From Thermodesulfobacterium sp. (GTDB lineage Bacteria > Desulfobacterota > Thermodesulfobacteria > Thermodesulfobacteriales > Thermodesulfobacteriaceae): a stretch of 22,976 nucleotides of DNA. A model generated the notes under the pieces. That model was not told the DNA's origin. It saw only the letters and a list, made by a program, of their open reading frames with translations, and made no database searches. The stretch is from assembly GCA_021163085.1 (NCBI GenBank), contig JAGGXL010000075.1, positions 1 through 22,976 on the forward strand, written 5' to 3'. Positions 13,784 to 21,428 of the stretch are shown in pieces. Numbering within the stretch: position 1 is the first letter of the stretch; every line of letters begins with the position of its first letter. A program made the translations under genes and the position numbers.

Positions 13784-15139
13784 TTAATTGAGTTTTTGTT
13801 TTATATAGTTAGCAAGCTCTTCAGCTATTTCTTCAATAATCTCTTTTTTTTCTCCTTCTACCATTACTCTATACTTAGGTTCTGTTCCAGAAGGTCTTAT
13901 TACAATTTTTCCATTCTCTCCTAACTTGGATTTTGCTAATTTTATTTTTTCTTCAAGGCCTTCTATTTCTTCTACAGGCTTTTTTTCTTTAACTTTTATA
14001 TTGATAATAATTTGAGGAAATTTTTCAAAAGGAGGTAATAACTCCGAGAGTTTTTTTTCTTTTTCTTTCATTAAAGAAATTAGTCTTAATCCAGTAAGAA
14101 GTCCGTCTCCTGTGGCTGTTTTGTCAAGGAAAATAATATGTCCTGATGTTTCACCTCCCAGAATACCTCCCATTTCTTTCATTTTGAGAAGGACATATCT
14201 ATCACCAACCTTAGTTCTAATAAAAGATATTCCGTGTTTTTCAAGAAATTTTTCTAACCCAAGATTACTCATAACAGTTCCAACCACTACATTGTTAGAA
14301 AGAACACCTTTTTCTTTAAAAACAAGAGCAAAAAGAGCGAGTATATCATCACCATCTATCAAATTTCCTTTTTCATCAACCACTGCAATTCTATCTCCAT
14401 CTCCATCAAGTGCTATCCCGATATGAGCTTTTTTTTCAATAACTAATTTTTTTACTTTTTCGGGATATAAAGCACCACAGTTTTCATTTATATTAATTCC
14501 ATCAGGGTTACAACCTATAGCAATAACATCTGCTCCAAGTTCCTCTAAAACCTGTGGCCCTATCTGATAAGCAGCTCCATTAGCACAATCTATAACAACT
14601 TTTACTCCTTCAAAGTTAATATAGGGAGGGACTACTGATTTAAGATGTACTGCATATCTTCCAAGGGCATCCTTGATTCTGTAAGCTCTGCCAAGCTCAT
14701 TTTTAAAACATCTTTGATTGGAAAAACTTTCATCAAAAATAATATTTTCTATTTTTTTTTCTAATTCATCAGGTAATTTGTATCCATTTCTATCAAAGAT
14801 TTTTATTCCATTATCGTAATAGGGATTGTGTGAAGCTGAAATCATTACTCCTGCATCTGCTCTCATATCTTTGGTTAAAAAAGCTATAGCTGGAGTGGGT
14901 AAAGGACCTATCAATAAAGCTGAAACCCCCATAGAGCATAATCCTGCAACAAGTGCAGATTCAAATACATAGCCAGAAAGACGGGTGTCTTTTCCAATAA
15001 GTACTTTGCTTAAATGGGTATTGTGATTTTTAAAAAGATAACCTATTGCTCTTCCTACCTGAAGAGCTATTTCAGGTAGCATTGGAAAAACGTTTGCCTC
15101 TCCTCTTATTCCGTCAGTTCCAAATAGTTTCTTTTTCAT
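13784..15139 (-). CDS. glmM: Phosphoglucosamine mutase
   Basis: Converts glucosamine 6-phosphate to glucosamine 1-phosphate for UDP-GlcNAc. It starts MKKKLFGTDGIRGEAN, the classic GlmM N-terminus. The phosphoserine loop is MISASHNPYYDNG with Ser103, the metal loop DGDGDR is at 245-250, GETSGH follows, and the phosphate-binding RPSGTEPKYRVMVE is near the C-terminus. The length is 451, against about 445 in the family. AGGAG lies seven bases upstream of the ATG, a good ribosome site. It follows ybbR by 10 bases in the order cdaA-ybbR-glmM, which is widely conserved in bacteria and links c-di-AMP synthesis with cell-wall precursor supply. In Gram-positive bacteria GlmM binds and restrains CdaA; whether it does so here is unknown. 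Confidence 0.97.
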   Translation of the reverse strand: MKKKLFGTDGIRGEANVFPMLPEIALQVGRAIGYLFKNHNTHLSKVLIGKDTRLSGYVFESALVAGLCSMGVSALLIGPLPTPAIAFLTKDMRADAGVMISASHNPYYDNGIKIFDRNGYKLPDELEKKIENIIFDESFSNQRCFKNELGRAYRIKDALGRYAVHLKSVVPPYINFEGVKVVIDCANGAAYQIGPQVLEELGADVIAIGCNPDGININENCGALYPEKVKKLVIEKKAHIGIALDGDGDRIAVVDEKGNLIDGDDILALFALVFKEKGVLSNNVVVGTVMSNLGLEKFLEKHGISFIRTKVGDRYVLLKMKEMGGILGGETSGHIIFLDKTATGDGLLTGLRLISLMKEKEKKLSELLPPFEKFPQIIINIKVKEKKPVEEIEGLEEKIKLAKSKLGENGKIVIRPSGTEPKYRVMVEGEKKEIIEEIAEELANYIKQKLN

Positions 15140-15149
15140 AATGTTACTC

Positions 15150-15770
15150 CTATTCCTTATAGATTATTCTCACTTTTTTAGGATATGCTGATAAAACTCC
15201 GGAAGGGATAACTAAATCTGCCTCTATTTCTTTTTTTATTTTCAATTCTAAAACATTAATAGGTTGAGTTGTTATATAACGAATATTGCTAATATTTTCT
15301 ACAGGACCTTTTATTATAACATAAGAAGGTTTTATTATTAATTTAAAATTTTTAGGAAAGTTTTTTTCTAATTCATAAGAAGGTTTTACAGGCACTTTCT
15401 TGGTGCCCAGTTTTTTGATTATTAAAGTAATTAAGTCTGGTTTTACTTCTTTTATTTTTAATTCTGGAGGGAGATTTAGTTTTTCTATAGGAGCTCTGAT
15501 TTGATACATACCTGGAGAATATCTTGAAATATCAATTTCTAATTTTAGATCCCTGTTGGGAGAAGTTCTTAATGTTTTTCTTGTAGCTTCTACTTTTAAA
15601 ATAATTTCAGAAGGACTTAATTCTACTAAATAATTAGACTTAGAATTTTTCAATACAATAGGAACTTCCAGATTTTTTTCTACGGGTTTCCCTAAAACCA
15701 CAAAATACCACAAAGTAATAGCTAAAAGAAAAGAAACAATTTTTAGTTTATGTTCCCTTTTGAACTTCAT
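15150..15770 (-). CDS. ybbR: YbbR-domain protein (CdaR-like), membrane-anchored
   Basis: A 206-residue protein with one N-terminal hydrophobic anchor (LKIVSFLLAITLWYFVVLG, about residues 9-27), then extracytoplasmic YbbR repeats: VEKNLEVPIVLKN, VEATRKTLRT, LEIDISRYSPGMYQI, ending with a half-repeat carrying VIIKGPVENI. The LSLLLAILLW-type anchor and repeats are diagnostic of YbbR/CdaR, the regulator encoded with the diadenylate cyclase. Firmicute CdaR usually has three or four repeats; this one seems to have about two, so it is short. The ATG lies within the end of cdaA (23-base overlap) with GAATAGG just upstream, which implies coupled synthesis with the cyclase. Confidence 0.9.
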   Translation of the reverse strand: MKFKREHKLKIVSFLLAITLWYFVVLGKPVEKNLEVPIVLKNSKSNYLVELSPSEIILKVEATRKTLRTSPNRDLKLEIDISRYSPGMYQIRAPIEKLNLPPELKIKEVKPDLITLIIKKLGTKKVPVKPSYELEKNFPKNFKLIIKPSYVIIKGPVENISNIRYITTQPINVLELKIKKEIEADLVIPSGVLSAYPKKVRIIYKE

Positions 15771-16569
15771 GACCTATTCTCACCCACCAGGGAGCTTTTG
15801 ATTCAAATCCTAAAAGTTGTGAAAGCATTTTTCTTAAAGTAGCAGGAGTGATGTCTCTTGTTATTTTACCACTCACTGCTAAAGAAATATAACCTGTTTC
15901 TTCAGAAACAACTATAGCGACTGCATCTGTAATTTCTGTAATTCCTATAGCTGCTCTGTGTCTTGTGCCAAGATCCTTAGCTATATCCGGATTTGTAGAA
16001 AGAGGTAAGATAACTCCTGCAGCAAGAACTTTTCCTTTACTAATTATTACTGCTCCATCATGTAAAGGGCTTTTGGGGTTAAAAATACTCACAAGAAGCT
16101 CCTTTGTTACCCTTGAATCTAATATAGTGGCACCCTCTAAAAAATCCTTTAGACTTATTTCTCTTTCGAAAACAATAAGAGCACCAATTTTTTTTTCTGC
16201 TAAGGTTATTACAGCTTTTACAACTTCTTCTATACCATAAGAAAACTCAGTTTGAAATTTTAAAAAAGTAGGTTTCCCAATTTGAGCTAAGGCTTTTTTT
16301 ATATCGTCCTGAAATACAATAATAATTAAAATAAATATAGAAGACATAAAAGTATTTAAAATCCAGTTTAAAGTTAAAAGCTGGAACATATCTGATATAA
16401 GATACATCAAAACTATTATAGTTAATCCCGCAGCCATCTGAAAAGCTCTGCTTCCTTGAATTAAAAGAAGAATTCTATATATTAGAAAACTTACAATAAC
16501 TATATCTATAAAATCTTTTAAAGTTAGAGCTTTTAGAACTTCCAGTAATTTTTTTAAATAAAAATCCAA
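15748..16569 (-). CDS. cdaA: Diadenylate cyclase CdaA (c-di-AMP synthase)
   Basis: Makes cyclic di-AMP from two ATP. The N-terminal ~100 residues hold three hydrophobic spans (IDIVIVSFLIYRILLLI; AAGLTIIVLMYLI; a third around 76-87), and the DAC domain follows. Catalytic motifs are LHDGAVII (Asp171-Gly-Ala) and GTRHRAAIG (Gly201 to Arg205), with GALIVFER earlier. The length of 273 is normal for CdaA. The start is a TTG at 16569, supported by AAGGAG seven bases upstream at 16577-16582. No in-frame ATG precedes the hydrophobic region, so a rare start codon is used. folP ends 15 bases upstream and ybbR overlaps by 23 bases. The product likely controls potassium or osmolyte transport; no target is in the window. 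Confidence 0.96.
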   Translation of the reverse strand: MDFYLKKLLEVLKALTLKDFIDIVIVSFLIYRILLLIQGSRAFQMAAGLTIIVLMYLISDMFQLLTLNWILNTFMSSIFILIIIVFQDDIKKALAQIGKPTFLKFQTEFSYGIEEVVKAVITLAEKKIGALIVFEREISLKDFLEGATILDSRVTKELLVSIFNPKSPLHDGAVIISKGKVLAAGVILPLSTNPDIAKDLGTRHRAAIGITEITDAVAIVVSEETGYISLAVSGKITRDITPATLRKMLSQLLGFESKAPWWVRIGHEVQKGT

Positions 16570-16576
16570 AAATAAA

Positions 16577-16582
16577 CTCCTT
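16577..16582 (-). promoter_or_regulatory. Ribosome binding site that fixes the TTG start of cdaA
   Basis: On the - strand AAGGAG lies seven bases before TTG at 16569. It is the only good Shine-Dalgarno match near the start of the cyclase and decides in favour of this non-ATG codon. Confidence 0.7.
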
Positions 16583-16584
16583 CT

Positions 16585-17427
16585 TTAATTTTTCATTAGA
16601 ACTTTAAAAGTATCGATTGCATCTTTATTTATGTCAACCTTGTGAACTCTTAAAAAATGAGCACCTTTTAAATAGGCAAATAGAGAAACACCTACAGTTC
16701 CTCCGTCTCTTTTTAAAGGTGGCTTGTTAATAATTTCACCTATAAAACTTTTTCTTGAATGTCCTATAAGTACTGGGCGATTAAGTTCTTTAAAAGAATC
16801 AAGATTTTTGAGAATTTGTAAATTGTGATTGAAAGTTTTGCCAAATCCTATACCAGGGTCTATTATAATTTTTCCAAAGGAGATTCCTCTTTCGACTAAA
16901 GACTCAATTCTTTCTCTCAAAAAATCCTTAATCTCCTTAACCACATTTTTATAAGTAGGATTTATTTGCATAGTTTTGAAATTTCCTTGCATATGCATAA
17001 TTATAACAGGACATCCAAAGTCTTTCACCACTTCAATCATTCTTGAGTCAAAACGTAGAGCACTTATATCGTTAATTAAATCTGCTCCAGCTTTTAGAGC
17101 TTCTTCAGCTACTCTACTTTTGTATGTATCTATTGAGATGATAGCTTTTGGAAATTCGGTTTTTATAGACTTAATCACAGGAATGACTCTTTTTAATTCT
17201 TCTTCTTCTGGAATAGGTTCTGAAAAAGGGCGGGTAGATTCACCTCCCACATCAATAATGTCTGCTCCTTCTTCTAAAAGTTCTTTAACTCGTTTCAATG
17301 CTGCTTCCAAGTTTAAATATTTACCCCCATCTGAAAAAGAATCGGGAGTAACATTTAATACCCCAACAAAATAGGGACAATCTTTCCAGTCTAAAAATTT
17401 AGAGCCTAAAATCAAAGGCGGAAGCAT
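16585..17427 (-). CDS. folP: Dihydropteroate synthase
   Basis: Condenses 6-hydroxymethyl-dihydropterin pyrophosphate with p-aminobenzoate in folate synthesis, on a TIM barrel. Family signatures in order are GVLNVTPDSFSDGGKY (near residue 22), GADIIDVGGESTRP, ISIDTYKS, LINDISAL, IIMHMQG, IIDPGIGFGKTFNHN and LIGHSRKSFIG, with RVHKVD near the end. All catalytic loops are intact and the length of 280 is standard. The ATG is five bases after the ftsH stop with no clear ribosome site, so translation is probably coupled. In E. coli ftsH-folP-glmM form the same neighbourhood; here cdaA and ybbR are inserted between folP and glmM, as in many Desulfobacterota (from memory). Confidence 0.97.
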   Translation of the reverse strand: MLPPLILGSKFLDWKDCPYFVGVLNVTPDSFSDGGKYLNLEAALKRVKELLEEGADIIDVGGESTRPFSEPIPEEEELKRVIPVIKSIKTEFPKAIISIDTYKSRVAEEALKAGADLINDISALRFDSRMIEVVKDFGCPVIIMHMQGNFKTMQINPTYKNVVKEIKDFLRERIESLVERGISFGKIIIDPGIGFGKTFNHNLQILKNLDSFKELNRPVLIGHSRKSFIGEIINKPPLKRDGGTVGVSLFAYLKGAHFLRVHKVDINKDAIDTFKVLMKN

Positions 17428-17432
17428 AAAAA

Positions 17433-19229
17433 TTAGCTTTCATTAAGCAAAAACTTAAATCTATCTGCATCTAAGGTTTCTTCCTCTAATAGTGTATGAG
17501 CAACTTTGTGAAGTTTATTTAAATAAGCAGTTAATATAGCTTTAGCTTTTTCATAGCAACTTGTAATTATATTTTTTATTTCTTCATCTATTATTCGAGC
17601 TGTTTCTTCTGAAAAGTCTTTAATTTGAAACATCTCTTTACCTAAGAAAATGTGTTCTTCGCTTTTTCCAAAAGCTACAGGTCCTATTTTTTTACTCATT
17701 CCCCAATTGCATACCATCTTTTTTGCAATCTGGGTAGCCTTTTTAAGATCATCTTGAGCACCACTGCTTATTTTATTAAATACTATCTCTTCACTTACTC
17801 TTCCACCAAGAAGAACGGTAATTTTTTTAAGCAGATAGTCTTCGGTATATATGTGTCTGTCATCTAAAGGTAACTGCTGGGTAACTCCCAAAGCTTGACC
17901 TCTTGGGATAATACTTATTTTGTGAACAGGATCAGGATCAGGAAGGTAATAAGCAACAAGGGCATGTCCTGCTTCGTGATAAGCTATAATTTTTCTTTCC
18001 TCTTCATTTAAGATCACTCCTTTTCTTTCCTTACCCATTATGATTTTATCTTTTGCCTCTTCTATATCTTCAATTTCTATTTTTTCTTTTCCTTTCTTAG
18101 CAGCAATAAGAGCAGCTTCATTTAACATATTTTCCAAATCAGCTCCTGTAAAACCTGGAGTACCTTTTGCTAAGGATTTAAAATCGAGATTTTCATCTAT
18201 TTTAAATTTTTTAGCATAAAGTTTTAAAATGGCTTCTCTACCATTAAGGTCAGGAGGTGGAACAACCACCTGCCTATCAAATCTTCCAGGTCTCAAAAGA
18301 GCAGGGTCCAGAATATCTGGTCTGTTGGTAGCGGCTAAAACCACAATACCTTCTTCAGTTTCAAATCCATCCATTTCAACAAGTAATTGATTTAGAGTTT
18401 GTTCTCTTTCATCATGTCCTCCTCCAAGACCTGCTCCTCTTTGTCTCCCTACTGCATCAATTTCATCAATAAAGACAATACAGGGAGCATTTGCTTTTGC
18501 CTGAGCAAAAAGATCTCTTACACGAGCTGCCCCCACACCAACAAACATTTCAACAAAGTCAGAACCACTTATACTAAAAAAAGGAGCCCCTGCTTCTCCA
18601 GCTACAGCTTTAGCAAGAAGAGTTTTTCCTGTTCCAGGAGGTCCTACCAATAAAATCCCCTTTGGTATACGAGCTCCCAATTTAGTAAATTTTTGAGGAT
18701 TTTTTAAAAATTCAACTACATCTTGAAGTTCCTCTTTAACTTCGTCTATTCCTGCTACATCGTTGAAAGTAACCTTAGTATTTCCTTCTTTTATTAATTT
18801 AGCTCTGCTTTTTACAAAAGAAAAAGGCTTATTGCCAGGTTGTAACTGCTTTAAGAAAACAATCCAAAGCACAATTAATATAAGAAAGGGGAGCCAGGAA
18901 ATTAAAAAAGAGGTAATCCAACTATTTTGATTTTCTGGTTTTGCGTTAATTTTTACATTTTTCTTTTTTAGAAGAGGTATTAACTCAGCATCTTCTGGTG
19001 CATAAGTAATTACGCTCTCTTCTGAATTCAATTTCGCTGTAATTTTTTTACCTTTTATAATTACTTCTTTAATCTCTCCGTTGTTAACCTTTGCAAGAAA
19101 TTCAGAATAACTTATATTTTTATTAATATGGGAATAAAAGCCCTTTTCAGAAAAAAAGAAATTATAAAAAAGTAAAACTAAAATACTTATTATTATCCAT
19201 ATAAGAAGAGGTTTCCCTAAACCTTTCAT
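17433..19229 (-). CDS. ftsH: ATP-dependent zinc metalloprotease FtsH
   Basis: Membrane AAA+ protease that degrades misfolded membrane proteins and short-lived regulators. There are two transmembrane helices (about 7-25 and 103-127) with a ~75-residue periplasmic domain between. The AAA module has Walker A GPPGTGKT (196-203), pore loop MFVGVG (228-233), Walker B IVFIDEID (251-258) and the second region of homology NRPDILDPALLRPGRFDR. The protease domain has HEAGH (418-422), with Asp494 in SGAQDDLKKAT as third zinc ligand. The 598 residues are slightly short at the C-terminus relative to E. coli (644). The ATG is 12 bases after AGGAGG, a long spacing, but an in-frame TAA lies between, so no earlier start is possible. 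The gene is separated from tilS by 70 bases. Confidence 0.98.
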   Translation of the reverse strand: MKGLGKPLLIWIIISILVLLFYNFFFSEKGFYSHINKNISYSEFLAKVNNGEIKEVIIKGKKITAKLNSEESVITYAPEDAELIPLLKKKNVKINAKPENQNSWITSFLISWLPFLILIVLWIVFLKQLQPGNKPFSFVKSRAKLIKEGNTKVTFNDVAGIDEVKEELQDVVEFLKNPQKFTKLGARIPKGILLVGPPGTGKTLLAKAVAGEAGAPFFSISGSDFVEMFVGVGAARVRDLFAQAKANAPCIVFIDEIDAVGRQRGAGLGGGHDEREQTLNQLLVEMDGFETEEGIVVLAATNRPDILDPALLRPGRFDRQVVVPPPDLNGREAILKLYAKKFKIDENLDFKSLAKGTPGFTGADLENMLNEAALIAAKKGKEKIEIEDIEEAKDKIIMGKERKGVILNEEERKIIAYHEAGHALVAYYLPDPDPVHKISIIPRGQALGVTQQLPLDDRHIYTEDYLLKKITVLLGGRVSEEIVFNKISSGAQDDLKKATQIAKKMVCNWGMSKKIGPVAFGKSEEHIFLGKEMFQIKDFSEETARIIDEEIKNIITSCYEKAKAILTAYLNKLHKVAHTLLEEETLDADRFKFLLNES

Positions 19230-19235
19230 AAAAAC

Positions 19236-19295
19236 TTTTTAACCTCCTATACTTTTTAAAATAAATTTATTACAAGTTTTAATAAAATCAATAAA
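19236..19295 (-). promoter_or_regulatory. Leader of ftsH with a possible promoter
   Basis: The 70-base gap between tilS and ftsH is the largest in the lower-strand gene run. On the - strand it contains TTGATT followed after 16 bases by TAAATT, and alternatively TTGTAA followed after 18 bases by TATAGG, then the AGGAGG of ftsH. Either pair could serve as a promoter giving ftsH independent control; both matches are weak. No heat-shock operator such as CIRCE was recognised. Confidence 0.3.
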
Positions 19296-19299
19296 AAGT

Positions 19300-20661
19300 T
19301 TAACTGAGCTGTAAAATTATCACTTCTTTTGATTTTTCAGTTATTTCATATTCTGGATGAATGTAGAGATTACAGATTCCCACAATTTCTTTTTTATGTT
19401 CTATTAATAAAATATTTTCTCTTAAATAAAAAGGGATGTTTTTTTCCCAGAAAAATTTTTTCAGTTTTTTATGTCCTATAGACGGAATATACACTTTATC
19501 TCCTGGTTTTCTTCTTCTTACTGTAAAGGGAAAGCTTAACTTTTCAGCAGAGAAAACCATGCTATTGGGTGGTTTTATAAAGTCTTTGGTAAAAGGTGAT
19601 TTAAATACCTTAAGTATTTGATTGTTGGGTAATGGATATTCTCCTTCTCTTAAAACTTTGATTTCAAAATAAGGAAAAGAAAAAAGCTTTTTTGAAAAAA
19701 TTACATAGCCAGGTCCTCTATAAGCCAAAAAATTTCCTGGAAGATATATAGGTCCTTTTGTTTTCTTGGTTATTAAATTTTCCAGACTTTCAAGATGAGA
19801 ATAGCCTATTCTAAATAAAGGAATGTTTACCTCTTTAAAAGCAATAAAATATATTCTTCTTCTTAATACAGGGTGAATCTGTTTGAGTTCATGAAATTTT
19901 AAAGCTAAATTGCCTTCTAAATAAAATTTTATTTCTTTAAATTTATTTTTAGCAAGTTCTTCAATAAGTTCTTCTTCTTCAGCTATTAAAAGAGCTGTTT
20001 TTTTAACATGTTCTTTAATCTTTTTATTAAAATTGGACTCCAGAAAAGGAATGAGAATATGCCTTATTTTATTTCTTAAAAATCTTAAATCTTTATTAGT
20101 CTCGTCTTCCTTCCAGGTCAACCCTCTTTCCAAAGCAAATTTTCTGATTTCTTCTTTTGTAATCAGTAGAAGAGGCCTTATAATTAAATCTTCTTTTTTT
20201 ATTGGAATTCCAGCAAGTCCTCTCTTACCCGTTCCTCTTATAAGTTTCATAAATATTTCTTCTACAAGGTCATCCAGATGATGGGCAAGTGCAATTTTTT
20301 GAAAGTCATATTTTTTAGCCAAATTATACCAGAGCCTGTATCTCAATTCTCTTCCTGCCATTTCTAAACTTAGACCCTCTCTTTTTGCATAAGCAGGAAC
20401 TGGTGAAGCAGTGTAAAAAAAGGGGATATTTTTTTTCTTACAGAATTGATATACGAAAAGGGCATCTTTGTAAGAATTCTTACGGATTTTGTGGTCATAA
20501 TGAGAAACAAAAAGATCAAGTTTGTAGTCTTTCTTTAAAAGATAAAAAATTTCTAAAAGAGTAACCGAGTCAATACCTCCTGAAATTCCCAGTAAAATTC
20601 TATCTCCTTTTTGAAATAACTGAAAAGTTTCTATATATTTTTTAACTTTATTGATAAGCAT
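19300..20661 (-). CDS. tilS: tRNA(Ile)-lysidine synthetase
   Basis: Adds lysine to C34 of the AUA-reading tRNA-Ile, changing it from methionine to isoleucine identity. The PP-loop SGGIDS at 27-32 lies in LLGISGGIDSVTLLEIF, followed by the HYDHKIR strand, LAHHLDDLVEEIFMKLIRG, and RPLL with ETNKDLRFLRNKIRHILIPFLE, all typical of the N-terminal ATP-pyrophosphatase domain. The C-terminal TilS domain is present (RRRKPGDKVYIPSIGHKKLKKFFWEKNIP, then LLIEHKKEIVGI). The length of 453 is usual. The ATG is three bases after the preceding stop without a visible ribosome site, so coupling is likely. The tilS-ftsH order is common in bacteria. Confidence 0.97.
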   Translation of the reverse strand: MLINKVKKYIETFQLFQKGDRILLGISGGIDSVTLLEIFYLLKKDYKLDLFVSHYDHKIRKNSYKDALFVYQFCKKKNIPFFYTASPVPAYAKREGLSLEMAGRELRYRLWYNLAKKYDFQKIALAHHLDDLVEEIFMKLIRGTGKRGLAGIPIKKEDLIIRPLLLITKEEIRKFALERGLTWKEDETNKDLRFLRNKIRHILIPFLESNFNKKIKEHVKKTALLIAEEEELIEELAKNKFKEIKFYLEGNLALKFHELKQIHPVLRRRIYFIAFKEVNIPLFRIGYSHLESLENLITKKTKGPIYLPGNFLAYRGPGYVIFSKKLFSFPYFEIKVLREGEYPLPNNQILKVFKSPFTKDFIKPPNSMVFSAEKLSFPFTVRRRKPGDKVYIPSIGHKKLKKFFWEKNIPFYLRENILLIEHKKEIVGICNLYIHPEYEITEKSKEVIILQLS

Positions 20662-20664
20662 TTT

Positions 20665-21423
20665 TTAGATAAGAAAACTCAAAATTTCCTTTGCATTTTC
20701 TGGATTTTTTTTAAATGAGCGTTTGGCAAGTTGTGAAAGTTTTGAAGCTATTTTGGTAGGGGAGGGGATCAGAGAATATTTTGTAAAATTAGATTCCAAT
20801 GCTTCAGGAATAGGTATTTTAAGCTTTTCTACGAGGTCCTCTATAACTTTTTTTCTGTTTTCAATTTCTCCCATTTCTTCCGAAATCTCAAGTTTTTTAA
20901 AAAAATTTAAAATATAAGAAAGATCAAAAGCCCTGTGAAATTTTTCGGTTTCTTCCTTTAAAATGTTGTATCTTTTTTCGGCCTTTTTGTATTCTTTTAG
21001 GTAGTTAAGTAAAACATTATAAAAGCGTTTATATATGTTATGAAAAAGTTTTACAAATTTTCCTTTGGAAGTGAACCCAAAAGAAGAAAATATGTTACTA
21101 AAAAGTTTCTTTTTTAATTCTTTTTCAGAAATTCCGTAAGTATTTTTATACATTTCCATGCTTTTTTTACATGTATCTTTAAGGGGAAAAGAGGTAATTT
21201 TTTCAAATTCTTCAATTAAGTCAGTATTTTTATTAAGTAAAAAATATATTCTCCAGGCATTGTTAAAGACCTTTTTTTGCAATTTTTTTAGATTTTCTAA
21301 GAAGTTTTGATAGCTTTTCCACTCCTCCTCCAAAAACAGTTTTTCTGAAAGATAATTTTCTATGATCTCTTTTTTTGTTTCTAAAGCTAAATTTTCTAAA
21401 AAATCTTCCCAATTTTTTTCCAT
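20665..21423 (-). CDS. Unknown helical protein upstream of tilS
   Basis: A 252-residue protein I do not recognise. It is rich in Lys, Glu, Leu and Phe and looks all-alpha. Likely coiled-coil stretches include EEEWKSYQNFLENLKKLQKK (about 32-51) and LKEYKKAEKRYNILKEETEK. There is no signal peptide, membrane span, Cys pattern or known catalytic motif. The C-terminal third (KKVIEDLVEKLKIPIP; SPTKIASKLSQLAKRSF) may be a small helical bundle. It starts five bases after the FapA-like gene and ends three bases before tilS, so it belongs to the same transcript. Its gene status rests on the long open frame, tight spacing and neighbour-like composition. Pairing with the FapA-like coiled-coil protein is possible but only inferred from position. 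Confidence 0.75.
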   Translation of the reverse strand: MEKNWEDFLENLALETKKEIIENYLSEKLFLEEEWKSYQNFLENLKKLQKKVFNNAWRIYFLLNKNTDLIEEFEKITSFPLKDTCKKSMEMYKNTYGISEKELKKKLFSNIFSSFGFTSKGKFVKLFHNIYKRFYNVLLNYLKEYKKAEKRYNILKEETEKFHRAFDLSYILNFFKKLEISEEMGEIENRKKVIEDLVEKLKIPIPEALESNFTKYSLIPSPTKIASKLSQLAKRSFKKNPENAKEILSFLI

Positions 21424-21428
21424 AAAAT

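Noticed and set aside
14112..14426. 104-codon + strand open frame inside glmM
   Set aside because: Serine- and proline-rich shadow of a strongly conserved gene; similar shadows occur in ftsH, folP and cdaA.
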